Shown here: one piece after another, positions 18,955-27,562 of the stretch
Layout of the letters: each line of letters starts with the position of its first letter
How positions within the stretch are numbered: position 1 is the first letter of the stretch
Assembly (NCBI GenBank): GCA_001724275.1
Contig: MEDZ01000004.1
Location: 207,199-271,198, forward strand
DNA length: 64,000 nt
Direction of reading: 5' to 3'
Source: Gemmatimonadetes bacterium SCN 70-22
GTDB lineage: Bacteria; Gemmatimonadota; Gemmatimonadetes; Gemmatimonadales; Gemmatimonadaceae
The notes under the pieces: model-generated
Databases searched by the model: none
What the model saw: only the letters and a program-made list of their open reading frames with translations
Told to the model about the DNA's origin: nothing
Made by a program: the position numbers and the translations under genes

Positions 18955-19812
18955 TTACCGACAGTCGCCCCCGGGGGCGCTCCAGCCGAGCTTGCGCCGC
19001 ATGCGCCAGAAGAAGGTCATCTCCGGGAACCGGACGAGAAGGACGACGCGCGCGGCGCGCCGGACGGTGAGGCGTTGCCCGCTCCCGAAGCTGCTCCCGA
19101 CCTGTCCGTCGATCGTCACCAATTGATCGCTCTCCGTATCCTCGACGCGCACGGCCACCTCGGCGGTGGGGGGGAGGAGGAGGGGGCGGATGGAGAGCGA
19201 GTGGGCGGAGATCGGGGTCAGGATGATCGACTCCAGCGCCGGGTCGACCACCGGCCCCCCGGCCGAGAGCGAGTAGGCCGTCGACCCGGTCGGGGTCGAG
19301 ATCACGATGCCGTCGGCGGCGAACTGCGCGATCTCCTCGCCGTTCACCTCCACGTGCAGGCGCACGACGCGCGCCTTCCCGTCCTGCTTGATGACGACGT
19401 CGTTGAGGGCGTACCACGACGAGGCGGGAACGCCGTCCTCGGCGACGGTCGCCTCGAGCGCCATGCGGGCGTCGGAGACGTAGTCGCCGGCGACGAAGCG
19501 GCGCAGCGCGCCGTCGAGGTCCTCGCGGCTGCACGCCGTGAGGAAGCCGAGCCGCCCGACGTTGACGCCAAGGATGGGCACCTGGCGCCCGGCCAGGAGC
19601 CGTGCGGCCCTGAGGAGGGTCCCGTCCCCGCCTAACGTCATGAGGGCGTCGACGCACCCGGGGTCGTCCATCACCGGGAGGTCGGGCGCCATGGCGCGCA
19701 GCGGGGGCTCCAGGGCGAGCGCGATCCCGAGCGCCGGTGCGAGCCGGCGCAGCATCTCGATGAGCGGGGGGAGGTCGTCGTACCCCTGGTGCCCGACGAC
19801 GCCGAGACGCAT
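18955..19812 (-). CDS. nadK: NAD kinase
   Basis: Phosphorylates NAD+ to NADP+. 285 aa from MRLGVVGHQG. The GGDGTLL motif (61-67) and the NE/D-GIVISTPTGSTAYSLSAGGP region form the nucleotide site. HSLSIRPLLLPP and the IDGQ loop also match the family. The start overlaps the dxs stop (TGATG). The position fits the frequent dxs-nadK-recN arrangement. Confidence 0.95.
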   Translation of the reverse strand: MRLGVVGHQGYDDLPPLIEMLRRLAPALGIALALEPPLRAMAPDLPVMDDPGCVDALMTLGGDGTLLRAARLLAGRQVPILGVNVGRLGFLTACSREDLDGALRRFVAGDYVSDARMALEATVAEDGVPASSWYALNDVVIKQDGKARVVRLHVEVNGEEIAQFAADGIVISTPTGSTAYSLSAGGPVVDPALESIILTPISAHSLSIRPLLLPPTAEVAVRVEDTESDQLVTIDGQVGSSFGSGQRLTVRRAARVVLLVRFPEMTFFWRMRRKLGWSAPGGDCR

Positions 19813-21695
19813 CACCCGGCGAGCGCCTCGCTCTCGTGGAGGGCCCGCACGCGCGCCGCGATGCCGGCGACGTCGAGGCCGCACAGAGCCAGCTGCCGCG
19901 TGCGCGACGCCGCGACGACGATGCGGTCGGGGACCCCGTGCGCCACCACCCGCACCGCCGGCTCCTGCCGCTCCACGATGGCGGCGAGATAGGCGCCGAA
20001 GCCGTTGGCGACCGTCCCTTCCTCGACGACGAGGAGCGTCCGGTGCCCCGTCAGCAGCTCGGCGAGCGTCCCCTCGTCATGGGGCTTGAGGTAGCGGCAG
20101 TTCACGACCGTGACATCGAGCCCCTCCGCGCCTAACGATTCGGCGGCATCGAGCGAGGGATGGACCATCGTCCCGACGGCAAGGATGGCCACGCCGTCGC
20201 TCCCGCGGCGGAGCACTTCCCACGTGGCGTGGGGCGTGGCCGCGATCTCGCGCATCGGGGGCACGAGGTCGGGGGCGGCGTCACGCGGGTAACGGAGGCA
20301 GAAGGGCCCGCGGTCCTGCGACACGCCGGCCCGCAGCAGGGCCAGCATCTCCGTCCCGTCCTTCGGGGCGGTGACGGTCATGTTGGGGACCGCCAGCATG
20401 TAGGCGATGTCGTAGAGCCCCATGTGCGTCTCGCCGTCCTCGCCGACCACCCCCGCGCGATCCATGCAGAACACGACCGGGAGCGACTGCAGCGCCACGT
20501 CATGGATCACGTTGTCGTACGCCCGCTGCAGGAAGGTGGAGTAGATCGCCGCCACGGGACGAATCCCCCGGGTGGCCAGCCCCGCGGCGAACGTGACGGC
20601 GTGCCCCTCGGCGATCCCGACGTCGAAGAAGCGCGAGGGGTGTGCCTTGGCGACCACGCCCGTCCCCGTGCCACTGGGCATGGCGGCGGTGATCGCCACC
20701 ACGTCGGTGCGCTCGCTCATCAACTCGCTGAGCCCCTTGCCGAACACCGCGGTGTACGCCGGGTTCGCCGACGAGGCCTTGAGCGGCTTCCCCGTCGCGG
20801 GGTCGTGCCCCGGCGGGAGGGCGTGCCACTTCTCCACGTGCTCCCCGGCGGGGAATCCCCTCCCCTTCTGCGTGACGACGTGCACCAGGCGCGGACCGCC
20901 CCGCTCGCGCACCACCTCGAAGGTGTCGATCAGCGCGTCCAGGTCGTGGCCGTCGAGGGGGCCGAAATAGCGGAAGCCGAGCTCCTCGAAGAGGACGCCG
21001 GGCGTCAGGAACGACTTGACGCTCTCTTCCCACTTTCGTACGAGCGTGTTGAGCGCCTCGTGGGCCCCGACGAACCCGCCGATCCGGTCGCGCAGGCGGT
21101 TGTACAGCGGATTGCGTTGCACCTGCGTGAGGTAGCGCGACATCGCCCCGACGTTGGGCGCGATCGACATCTCGTTGTCGTTGAGCACCACGACGACGTC
21201 ACGATCGGAATGGCCAGCGTTGTTCAAGCCCTCGTAGGCGAGCCCGCTGGTCAACGACCCGTCGCCGATGATGGCCACCACCTTGTAGTCGTCGCCCTGG
21301 AGGTCACGCCCGGCGGCGATGCCGAGCGCCGCGGAGATCGACGTGGCCGCGTGCCCGGCGCCGAAGGTGTCGTACTCGCTCTCGCTCCGCTTGAGGAAGC
21401 CCGACAGCCCCCCCTCCTGCCGCAGGGTCTCCATCCGGTCGTTGCGCCCGGTGAGGAGCTTGTGCGGGTACCCCTGGTGCCCCACGTCCCAGACCAGCTG
21501 GTCACGCGGCGTCTCGAACACGTAATGCAGCGCGATGGAGAGCTCCACCACCCCCAGTCCCGCCCCGATGTGGCCTCCGGTCCGCGAGCAGACGTCGATC
21601 AGGCGTGCGCGCATCTCCGCGGCCAGCGCGCGCAGTTCGTCGCGCGAGAGGTGGCGGAGGTCGGCAGGTGAGGCGAGACGTTCGAGGATAGACAT
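19812..21695 (-). CDS. dxs: 1-deoxy-D-xylulose-5-phosphate synthase
   Basis: TPP-dependent enzyme joining pyruvate and glyceraldehyde-3-phosphate, the entry to the MEP isoprenoid pathway. 627 aa from MSILERLASP; upstream codons are not family-like. Motifs: GGHIGAGLGVVELSIALHYVF, DVGHQGYPHKLLTG, GAGHAATSISAALG, the TPP motif GDGSLTSG...NDNEMSIAPNVG, FEELGFRYFGPLDGHD, and the pyrimidine part with DVGIAEGHAVTFAAGLA. No convincing Shine-Dalgarno. It follows ispA at 118 bp, a gap holding a long inverted repeat. Confidence 0.96.
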   Translation of the reverse strand: MSILERLASPADLRHLSRDELRALAAEMRARLIDVCSRTGGHIGAGLGVVELSIALHYVFETPRDQLVWDVGHQGYPHKLLTGRNDRMETLRQEGGLSGFLKRSESEYDTFGAGHAATSISAALGIAAGRDLQGDDYKVVAIIGDGSLTSGLAYEGLNNAGHSDRDVVVVLNDNEMSIAPNVGAMSRYLTQVQRNPLYNRLRDRIGGFVGAHEALNTLVRKWEESVKSFLTPGVLFEELGFRYFGPLDGHDLDALIDTFEVVRERGGPRLVHVVTQKGRGFPAGEHVEKWHALPPGHDPATGKPLKASSANPAYTAVFGKGLSELMSERTDVVAITAAMPSGTGTGVVAKAHPSRFFDVGIAEGHAVTFAAGLATRGIRPVAAIYSTFLQRAYDNVIHDVALQSLPVVFCMDRAGVVGEDGETHMGLYDIAYMLAVPNMTVTAPKDGTEMLALLRAGVSQDRGPFCLRYPRDAAPDLVPPMREIAATPHATWEVLRRGSDGVAILAVGTMVHPSLDAAESLGAEGLDVTVVNCRYLKPHDEGTLAELLTGHRTLLVVEEGTVANGFGAYLAAIVERQEPAVRVVAHGVPDRIVVAASRTRQLALCGLDVAGIAARVRALHESEALAG

Positions 21696-21741
21696 GATCG
21701 GAAGGTGCGCAAGTTGCCCTATCGGGGGAAGCTCTCGAAGC

Positions 21742-21803
21742 CATCTCGCACACGGTCGACGCCGCCCCCAGCCGGCCCGCGGCCGTCGGTCGTGCGCGAG
21801 ATG
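21742..21803. repeat. Inverted repeat between ispA and dxs
   Basis: Arms CATCTCGCACACG (21742-21754) and CGTGCGCGAGATG (21791-21803) match over 13 nt with one G-T-type exception, separated by 36 nt. It could fold in the ispA-dxs transcript. Role unknown. Confidence 0.5.
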
Positions 21804-21813
21804 CCCTGTCCCC

Positions 21814-22679
21814 TCATGAACGACGGTCGATCGCGTAGCGTGCCAGCGCGACGAGCGGCTCGGAGGCGATCCCCGCCCCACGCAAGGCCCCGACCCCCTG
21901 GTCCACCAGCGCCGCCGCGCGGGCGCGGGCCCCCGCGACGCCGAGCAGCGCCGGGTACGTCCCCTTGCGCAGCGCCACGTCACGCCCGGCGGTCTTTCCC
22001 AGCTGCGACGTCGTCGCGGTCACGTCGAGAACGTCGTCGGCGATCTGGAACGCCAGCCCGATCGCCGCGCCGTAACGCCCCAGCGCCTCCACGCGATGCG
22101 CCGCCGCGCGCGCCGCCATGGCCCCCACGCGCACCGACGCCTCGATCAATGCCCCGGTCTTTCCCCGGTGGATGCGCTCCAGCTCCTCCAGCTCGGGCGA
22201 ATGCCCCTCGGCGTCGAGGTCGAGCAGCTGCCCACCGATCATGCCCCCCGCCCCCGACGCGCGCATGAGCACCTGCACGATCGCCCCCGCTTCGGCGAGG
22301 CCGACCCCCAGGGCGCGCGCGGCCCGGAACGCGCTTCGGGCCGCGAGCGGAACCATCGCCACCCCGGCCGTCGTGGCCGTCCCGACGTCGAACGCCCGGT
22401 GCAGCGTGGGGCGCCCGCGCCGCACATCGTCGTCGTCCATGCACGGCAGGTCGTCGTGCGCCAGCGAGTAGGCGTGCACGACCTCGACCGCCGCGGCGAG
22501 CGGGGCGGCGTCGCCCGCCCCTGGAAGCCGCGCAGCCGCTTCCCTTCGCCTAACAGCGCGTAGCAGGCCGCCTCCGCCACCCGCGGCGTGAACGCGCCCC
22601 GCGCCTCGTCGCACACCCGCGCGAGCGCCGCGTCGATCGACGCGCGCTCTGCGGCCAGCGCCTCCAGCAGCTCACTCAC
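21814..22679 (-). pseudogene. ispA: Polyprenyl (farnesyl/geranyl) diphosphate synthase, frameshifted
   Basis: Short-chain prenyl transferase homologue broken into two frames. The N-terminal part starts at GTG 22679 (VSELLEALAAERASI) and runs to YALLGEGKRLR. The family sequence then resumes in another frame with GAGDAAPLAAAVEVVHAYSLAHDDLPCMDDDD (first Asp-rich motif), GGQLLDLDAEG, HRGKTGALI and the second motif FQIADDVLD, ending RYAIDRRS. Between GKRLR and AAAVE only about 32 nt remain where E. coli IspA has 21 codons, so roughly 31 nt are missing near 22520-22545. Either a real recent deletion or an assembly error. Neighbours xseB and dxs are intact. All catalytic motifs survive in the second frame, so a truncated product from an internal start cannot be excluded. 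Confidence 0.8.
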
Positions 22680-22890
22680 CGAGCGCGGTCGCCTCCAGCA
22701 CACCATCGGTGCGCTCGGTGAGCACCTTCACCGCCGCCTCGGCTCGCCCCAGCTCGGCCGTGGCCTGGCGCAGGTGGCCGATCCCTTCCTCGAAGAGCGC
22801 CAGCGCGCGATCCAGCGGGACCTGGTCGCGGTTCATCTCCTCGACGATCTCCTCGAGGCGTGCCAGCACCTGCTCGAACGTCGCCATCAT
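22672..22890 (-). CDS. xseB: Exodeoxyribonuclease VII small subunit
   Basis: 72 aa, all helical, typical XseB: FEQVLARLEEIVEEMNRDQVPLDRALALFEEGIGHLRQ. The second half is more divergent. Begins at a double ATG overlapping the xseA stop, and its own 3' end overlaps the ispA GTG. It partners XseA in degrading single-stranded DNA. Confidence 0.93.
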   Translation of the reverse strand: MMATFEQVLARLEEIVEEMNRDQVPLDRALALFEEGIGHLRQATAELGRAEAAVKVLTERTDGVLEATALGE

Positions 22891-24209
22891 GCCTGCTCCG
22901 TCTTCGGGTCGTCTTCCCGCACCACGCGCTCGACGCGGGTCTCGGCCCGCCCGTCGCGGAACCGGATGTGCACGGCGTCGCCGGTCTCCACCGATCGCGC
23001 CGACGCGAGCAGCTCCCCCGCCGGGGTGGTGGCGACCACATAGCCGCGCGTCATCGTCGCCAGCGGCGAGAGGGCGTGCAGCTGCCCCGCCACGCGCTCG
23101 AGGGTGAGGCGTCGGCGCTCCACCAGGCGCCGTGCCACCTGCTCGCCGTGGCGGGCGACCTGCTCGAGCCGACGCCGCGCGTCCCGCACCCGGGCCGCCG
23201 CCGCGGATTGCAGCTGGCGGCCAAGCGCCGCCACCTCGCGCTGCAGATCGGCCAGGACGGGGACCGCCCGCTCGGCCGCCGCCGACGGGGTCGGCGCCCG
23301 CCAGTCCGCCACGAGATCGCACAGGGTGACGTCCACCTCGTGCCCCACCGCCGAGATGATCGGGACGGGGCACGCCGCCACGGCCCGCGCCAGCTGCTCG
23401 TCGTTGAACGCCCACAAGTCCTCGCGCGAGCCCCCGCCGCGCCCGATGATCGCCGCGTCGGCCCCGCCCCAAGCCGCCAGGCGCTCGAGCGCCGCGCATA
23501 ACGACGCCGGCGCCCCGTCCCCCTGCACCACCGCCGGGATCAACACCAGCTCCACCAGCGCGTTGCGGCGCTGCGTCACCGAGACGATGTCGTGCAGCAC
23601 CGCCCCGCCGGGGCTCGTGATCACGGCAATGCGGCGCGGGAAGAACGGGAGCGGACGCTTGCGCGCCGGGTCCAGGAGCCCGTCACGCTCGAGGCGCGCA
23701 CGCGAGAGCTCGAACGCCTTGCGCCACAGCCCGTCGCCCACGGCGTCGAGCGACTTCACCGAGAACTGCAGCGAGCCGCGTGCCGGATACAGCGTCACCT
23801 GCCCCAGCGCCACGACCGTCATCCCCTCGTCGGGAGGGGCCGGAATGCGCCGCGTCTCGCGCGACCACACCACGCAGCTCACCGACGCCTCCTGGTCGCG
23901 CAGCGTGAAGTACCAGTGGCCGTTGCGGTGCTGCTTGAAGTCCGTCACCTCGCCGCGGACCCACAGCGGCGGGAATGCCCCCTCGAGGACGTCCTTGACG
24001 GTTCGCGTGAGGGTCGCGACCGAGATTGCCGCCAGCGGGCTCTCGCCAGGTGCAAGCAGCGAGGCGTCGTCCCCCAGCGCCTCGGCCGGTACGCCCCCCC
24101 GCATGGGCGTCGACGGGATGGCGGCGCCCCCCTCGCCCTCCAGCGCAAACAGGTCCGGCGCCTCGCGGGGAGGCGTCGCGGCCCCCCGCGAACGCCGAGC
24201 CGGTGTCAC
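22887..24209 (-). CDS. xseA: Exodeoxyribonuclease VII large subunit
   Basis: Catalytic subunit of ExoVII. 440 aa from a GTG that overlaps the folD stop. An N-terminal OB domain follows a loose 55-residue extension ([22 protein letters not shown], about 84-105). The nuclease core has [39 protein letters not shown] and [30 protein letters not shown] coiled coil (about 310-385) and the C-terminal [12 protein letters not shown] motif complete it. The unconserved N-terminal extension makes a later start possible. Confidence 0.95.
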   Translation of the reverse strand: MTPARRSRGAATPPREAPDLFALEGEGGAAIPSTPMRGGVPAEALGDDASLLAPGESPLAAISVATLTRTVKDVLEGAFPPLWVRGEVTDFKQHRNGHWYFTLRDQEASVSCVVWSRETRRIPAPPDEGMTVVALGQVTLYPARGSLQFSVKSLDAVGDGLWRKAFELSRARLERDGLLDPARKRPLPFFPRRIAVITSPGGAVLHDIVSVTQRRNALVELVLIPAVVQGDGAPASLCAALERLAAWGGADAAIIGRGGGSREDLWAFNDEQLARAVAACPVPIISAVGHEVDVTLCDLVADWRAPTPSAAAERAVPVLADLQREVAALGRQLQSAAAARVRDARRRLEQVARHGEQVARRLVERRRLTLERVAGQLHALSPLATMTRGYVVATTPAGELLASARSVETGDAVHIRFRDGRAETRVERVVREDDPKTEQA

Positions 24210-25123
24210 GATGGCTGTGCCGGCGCCGCCTGCCGCGCCGCGCGCACGGTGTTCTTGAGGAGCATCGCGATCGTCATCGGTCCCACGCCGCCCGGGACGG
24301 GAGTGATGTGCGAGGCGACCTTCGAGGCGCTCTCGAAGTGGACGTCGCCCACGATGCGGTAGCCCCGCTTGTCGGTGGGATCGTCGACGCGCGAGATCCC
24401 CACATCGATCACCACCGCGCCCGGGCGGATCATGTCGCCGGTGATCGATTCCGGACGTCCCAGCGCCGCGATGACGATGTCGGCGCGGCGCGTGTGCGCC
24501 GCGAGGTCACGCGTCCGGGAGTGGCACACCGTCACCGTGCAGTCGCCTCCCGCACCCTGCTGGATCAGGAGCGACGCCATCGGCTTCCCCACGATGTTGC
24601 TGCGCCCCACGACCACGACGTCCTTTCCCGAAGTCGAGATCCCGTAGCGCACGAGAAGCTCCTGCACCCCGGCCGGCGTGCATGGGGCGAACCCGTCCTT
24701 CTCACCGATGAGGAGCTTCCCCACGTTCACCGGGTGGAAGCCGTCCACATCCTTGTGCGGGGCAATGCGACGCACGACGGTATTGGCGTCCATGTGCTTC
24801 GGGAGCGGGCTCTGCACCAGGATGCCGTGCACCGTCGGGTCGGCGTTGAGACGATCGATGAGCGCCTCCAGCTCGGCCTGCGCCGTCTCGGCGGGGAGGC
24901 GAATGGTCTCCCCCTTCATCCCGGCCTCGACGCTCGCCTTCTCCTTGGACTTCACGTACGACTGGCTGGCCGGATCCTCGCCGACGATCACCACCGTCAG
25001 TCCCGGCGTGATTCCCCTGGCCTTGAGCTCGGCCACTTCGCGCGCCACGTCCTCGCGAACGGCGCGGGCCACCGCCACGCCATCGATGCGCTGCGCCAGC
25101 TGGTGCGTGCTATCGTGCGACAT
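24206..25123 (-). CDS. folD: Bifunctional methylenetetrahydrofolate dehydrogenase/cyclohydrolase
   Basis: Interconverts 5,10-methylene- and 10-formyl-THF. 305 aa. YVKSKEKAS holds the catalytic Lys. Also present are [12 protein letters not shown], the [14 protein letters not shown] region, NAD(P)-binding [19 protein letters not shown], and the C-terminal [21 protein letters not shown]. The ATG lies 14 nt inside the end of rny, suggesting translational coupling. Confidence 0.96.
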   Translation of the reverse strand: MSHDSTHQLAQRIDGVAVARAVREDVAREVAELKARGITPGLTVVIVGEDPASQSYVKSKEKASVEAGMKGETIRLPAETAQAELEALIDRLNADPTVHGILVQSPLPKHMDANTVVRRIAPHKDVDGFHPVNVGKLLIGEKDGFAPCTPAGVQELLVRYGISTSGKDVVVVGRSNIVGKPMASLLIQQGAGGDCTVTVCHSRTRDLAAHTRRADIVIAALGRPESITGDMIRPGAVVIDVGISRVDDPTDKRGYRIVGDVHFESASKVASHITPVPGGVGPMTIAMLLKNTVRAARQAAPAQPS

Positions 25124-26696
25124 CCACCGCCCTCGTCTCTCGGATGATGACCACCTTGATCTGTCCCGGATATTGCAGCTCGGCCTCGATGCGCCGCGCG
25201 ATCTCGTCGGCGAGCGCTCCCATCCGCACGTCGTCCACTCCGTCCGGCGTGACGATCACGCGCAACTCGCGCCCCGCCTGGATGGCGTAGACCTTGTCCA
25301 CCCCCTTGTAGCTCGAGGCGATCTTCTCCAGCCCCTCGAGGCGCTTCACGTACGTCTCGAACGCCTCGCGGCGCGCCCCGGGGCGCGACCCCGAGATCGC
25401 GTCCGCCGCCTGCACCAGCACCGAGATCTCGCTCTCGTGCGGGACGTCGTCGTGGTGGGCGGCGATGGCGTTGATGATGAGCGGATGCTCGCCGTATTTC
25501 GTCGCGACCTCGACCCCGAGCTGGACGTGCGTCCCTTCGTGCTCGTGCGTCAGGACCTTGCCGATGTCGTGCAGCAGCGCCCCTCGCTTGGCCATCGCCA
25601 CGTCGAGCCCGAGCTCGGTAGCCATGATCCCCGCAAGGTGCGCCACTTCCTTCGAGTGATCGAGGATGTTCTGTCCGTAGCTCGTGCGCCACTTCATGCG
25701 CCCGACGAGCTTGATGATTTCGGGATGCAACCCGTGGATCCCGGTCTCGTACGCCGCCTCCTCGCCCAGTTCGACGATCTGCTGGTCGACCTCCTTCCGC
25801 GACTTGGCGACCACTTCCTCGATGCGCCCCGGGTGGATGCGCCCGTCGGTGACGAGCTTTTCCAGCGAGAGCCGCGCCACCTCGCGCCGGATGGGATCGA
25901 AGCACGAGACCACGACGGTATCGGGGGTGTCGTCGATGACGACGTCCACCCCCGTCGCGAGCTCGAAGGCGCGAATGTTCCGTCCTTCGCGCCCGATGAT
26001 GCGTCCCTTCATCTCGTCGTTCGGCAGCGCCACCGACGACACCGAGATCTCGCTCGTGTGCTCCGAGGCGATGCGCTGGACCGCGAGCGCGACGATCTTC
26101 TTGGCCTCGCGCTCCGCGTTCTTCCGCGCGGTCTCGCGAATTTCCCTGATCCGGTTGGCGGCGTCGGCCTCGGCTTCGCGCTCGAGTCGGGCGATCAATT
26201 CCGTCTTGGCCTCGGAGGCCGACATCCCCGCCAGCGACTCCAGGCGGCGCCGCTCGTCGGCGATGAGCCGCTCGAGTTCCTGCTCGCGCTCGGCCACCGA
26301 CTTCTCCTTCCGCCCGAGGTCGCTGGCGCGACGACCGAGATCACGATCGCGTTGGTCGAGCACGTCCATCTTCTTCTCGACCTGCGCCTCGCGCTCGTCC
26401 ACGCGGCGCTCCTCGCGCTCCACCTCGTCGCGGCGGTGGCGGGCTTCGACCTCCCACGCCTCGCGCAGCTTGATCAGCTCCTCCTTCCCGGCGAGGACGG
26501 CGCTCTTCCGCATGGACTCCGCCTCGCGCTCGGCGTCGCCCACGATCCGCTTGGAGAGCTCCTCGGCGGTCGCCTTGGCCTGCTTCTGTGCTCCCACCTC
26601 GGCGCTGCGTCCCGCGCGGCGCCCGAGAACGAAGAACGCTGCGGAGGCGGCAACGCACAGCACGCCCAGCGCAGCGACGAGAAACGTCGGATTCAT
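25110..26696 (-). CDS. rny: Ribonuclease Y
   Basis: Membrane-anchored endoribonuclease that starts mRNA decay. 528 aa. One N-terminal transmembrane helix (about 4-24, [21 protein letters not shown]) is followed by a long charged coiled coil (about 30-205). Then comes a KH domain ([31 protein letters not shown]) and an HD domain ([31 protein letters not shown]). Its leader contains an inverted repeat (26707-26764). The order pheT-zapB-zapA-6S-rny is one I recall from other diderms. Confidence 0.96.
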   Translation of the reverse strand: MNPTFLVAALGVLCVAASAAFFVLGRRAGRSAEVGAQKQAKATAEELSKRIVGDAEREAESMRKSAVLAGKEELIKLREAWEVEARHRRDEVEREERRVDEREAQVEKKMDVLDQRDRDLGRRASDLGRKEKSVAEREQELERLIADERRRLESLAGMSASEAKTELIARLEREAEADAANRIREIRETARKNAEREAKKIVALAVQRIASEHTSEISVSSVALPNDEMKGRIIGREGRNIRAFELATGVDVVIDDTPDTVVVSCFDPIRREVARLSLEKLVTDGRIHPGRIEEVVAKSRKEVDQQIVELGEEAAYETGIHGLHPEIIKLVGRMKWRTSYGQNILDHSKEVAHLAGIMATELGLDVAMAKRGALLHDIGKVLTHEHEGTHVQLGVEVATKYGEHPLIINAIAAHHDDVPHESEISVLVQAADAISGSRPGARREAFETYVKRLEGLEKIASSYKGVDKVYAIQAGRELRVIVTPDGVDDVRMGALADEIARRIEAELQYPGQIKVVIIRETRAVDVAR

Positions 26697-26706
26697 GTCG
26701 ATCTAT

Positions 26707-26764
26707 GCTCCATCGCGGCAGCGCCACGAGGTCGAGGGAAACCACGGCTGATCGCGCATGGAGC
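26707..26764. repeat. Inverted repeat in the rny leader / 3' of candidate 6S RNA
   Basis: Arms GCTCCAT (26707-26713) and ATGGAGC (26758-26764), with additional CGCG pairing inside. It lies between the candidate 6S RNA and rny. It may end the small RNA or structure the rny leader. Confidence 0.4.
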
Positions 26765-26771
26765 TCATGAC

Positions 26772-26927
26772 GCCGGGGCCTCCGATCCGACGCCGACGTA
26801 GGGCATGGGATGGGAGGCGCTAAGTCGTGCAGGAGCTACAACCTACGCCTCAGCGGGTTAGTCTCCGTCAAGCTACCTGCCGGGCGCGCACTTGGCAATT
26901 AGCCGAGTGGGTAGGACGCCCCCGACC
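26772..26927 (-). ncRNA. ssrS: Candidate 6S RNA
   Basis: About 155 nt of non-coding DNA directly 3' of zapA and 5' of rny, the classic ssrS location. On the minus strand it can fold as one long irregular hairpin. The ends pair as GGGG(G)C(G)TCC near 26926-26916 with GGAGGCCCC near 26786-26773. Inside are GCAGG(T)AGCT pairing with AGCTCCTGC, and a terminal hairpin AACC-CGC-TGAG-GCG-GGTT. A long rod with interrupted pairing matches the 6S architecture that mimics open promoter DNA and binds sigma-70 RNA polymerase. No primary-sequence match was recognised; the call rests on position and fold. Confidence 0.5.
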
Positions 26928-27245
26928 TCAGATCGCCTGGACTTCCCCGGTGTCGCCTCGTTTGGCCGGCGGGAGCCACCGCCTGATCTCGCCCGACAAA
27001 CTGTCGATGGCCTCGTCGAGCGACGCCGCCGAGGCGCGGGCCCGGAAGAGCTCATCCGTGATCTGCAGTGCCGCGAGGATGGCCGCCTTGTGGTTCTCCA
27101 CCACGGGCGCCGAGTTGAGCACCCGCTTGATGGACTGGTCGACATACTGCGCCACTGCCCGCGTGTGCTCGGGCGAGGCGTCGGAGCGAATCGAGTACTC
27201 CTCTCCGACGATCATCACCTTCACCAGGTGCCGCTTCTCGCTCAT
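26928..27245 (-). CDS. zapA: Cell division protein ZapA
   Basis: Small FtsZ-ring stabiliser, 105 aa. The N-terminal beta-rich head KVMIVGEEYSIRSDASPEHTRAVAQYVDQSIKRV is characteristic, followed by a helical tail (VENHKAAILAALQITDELFRAR). The ATG overlaps the stop of the upstream coiled-coil gene (ATGA). Confidence 0.92.
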   Translation of the reverse strand: MSEKRHLVKVMIVGEEYSIRSDASPEHTRAVAQYVDQSIKRVLNSAPVVENHKAAILAALQITDELFRARASAASLDEAIDSLSGEIRRWLPPAKRGDTGEVQAI

Positions 27246-27562
27246 CCGCGACCGCTCCCCGTAGTGGTGCCCGGCAGCGCCCGCCCCTGCTGCTGGCGGA
27301 GGAAGTGGACGCGCGCCAGGAGCTGCCGTGTGCGCTCGGTGGCGTAGACGACGCGCGCCCTCAGGTCGGCGTTCTCCAACTCCAGCGCCCGCAGGCGTTC
27401 CAGGCTCGGGGCATCGCCCCCCTGCTGCAACGCCACCTCGAGGGTCCGCACCCGCGCCTCGGCCGCCAGCGCCCGGCGGCGGAAGCCGGCCAGCTCCTCG
27501 CCGAGGTGGTGCACCAACTGCTCGAGTTGGCGGAATGCGGGCGACTCAGGCGCTTCGTGCAC
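27242..27562 (-). CDS. Coiled-coil protein between pheT and zapA (ZapB-like)
   Basis: 106 aa from GTG 27562 (VHEAPESPAFRQLEQLVHHLGEEL), which lies 17 nt inside the end of pheT. Nearly all helical: leucine heptads in LEQLVHHLGEELAGFRRRALAAEARVRTLEVAL and LERLRALELENADLRARVVYATERTRQLLARVHFL. Position immediately before zapA and the coiled-coil nature suggest a ZapB-type partner. Similarity is by character only, so no symbol is given. Confidence 0.65.
   Translation of the reverse strand: MHEAPESPAFRQLEQLVHHLGEELAGFRRRALAAEARVRTLEVALQQGGDAPSLERLRALELENADLRARVVYATERTRQLLARVHFLRQQQGRALPGTTTGSGRG

Noticed and set aside
26881..26930. tRNA-like D-arm sequence (AGCCGAGTGGGTAGGAC) near zapA
   Set aside because: No acceptor, anticodon or T arm can be built around it; better explained as part of the 6S candidate.
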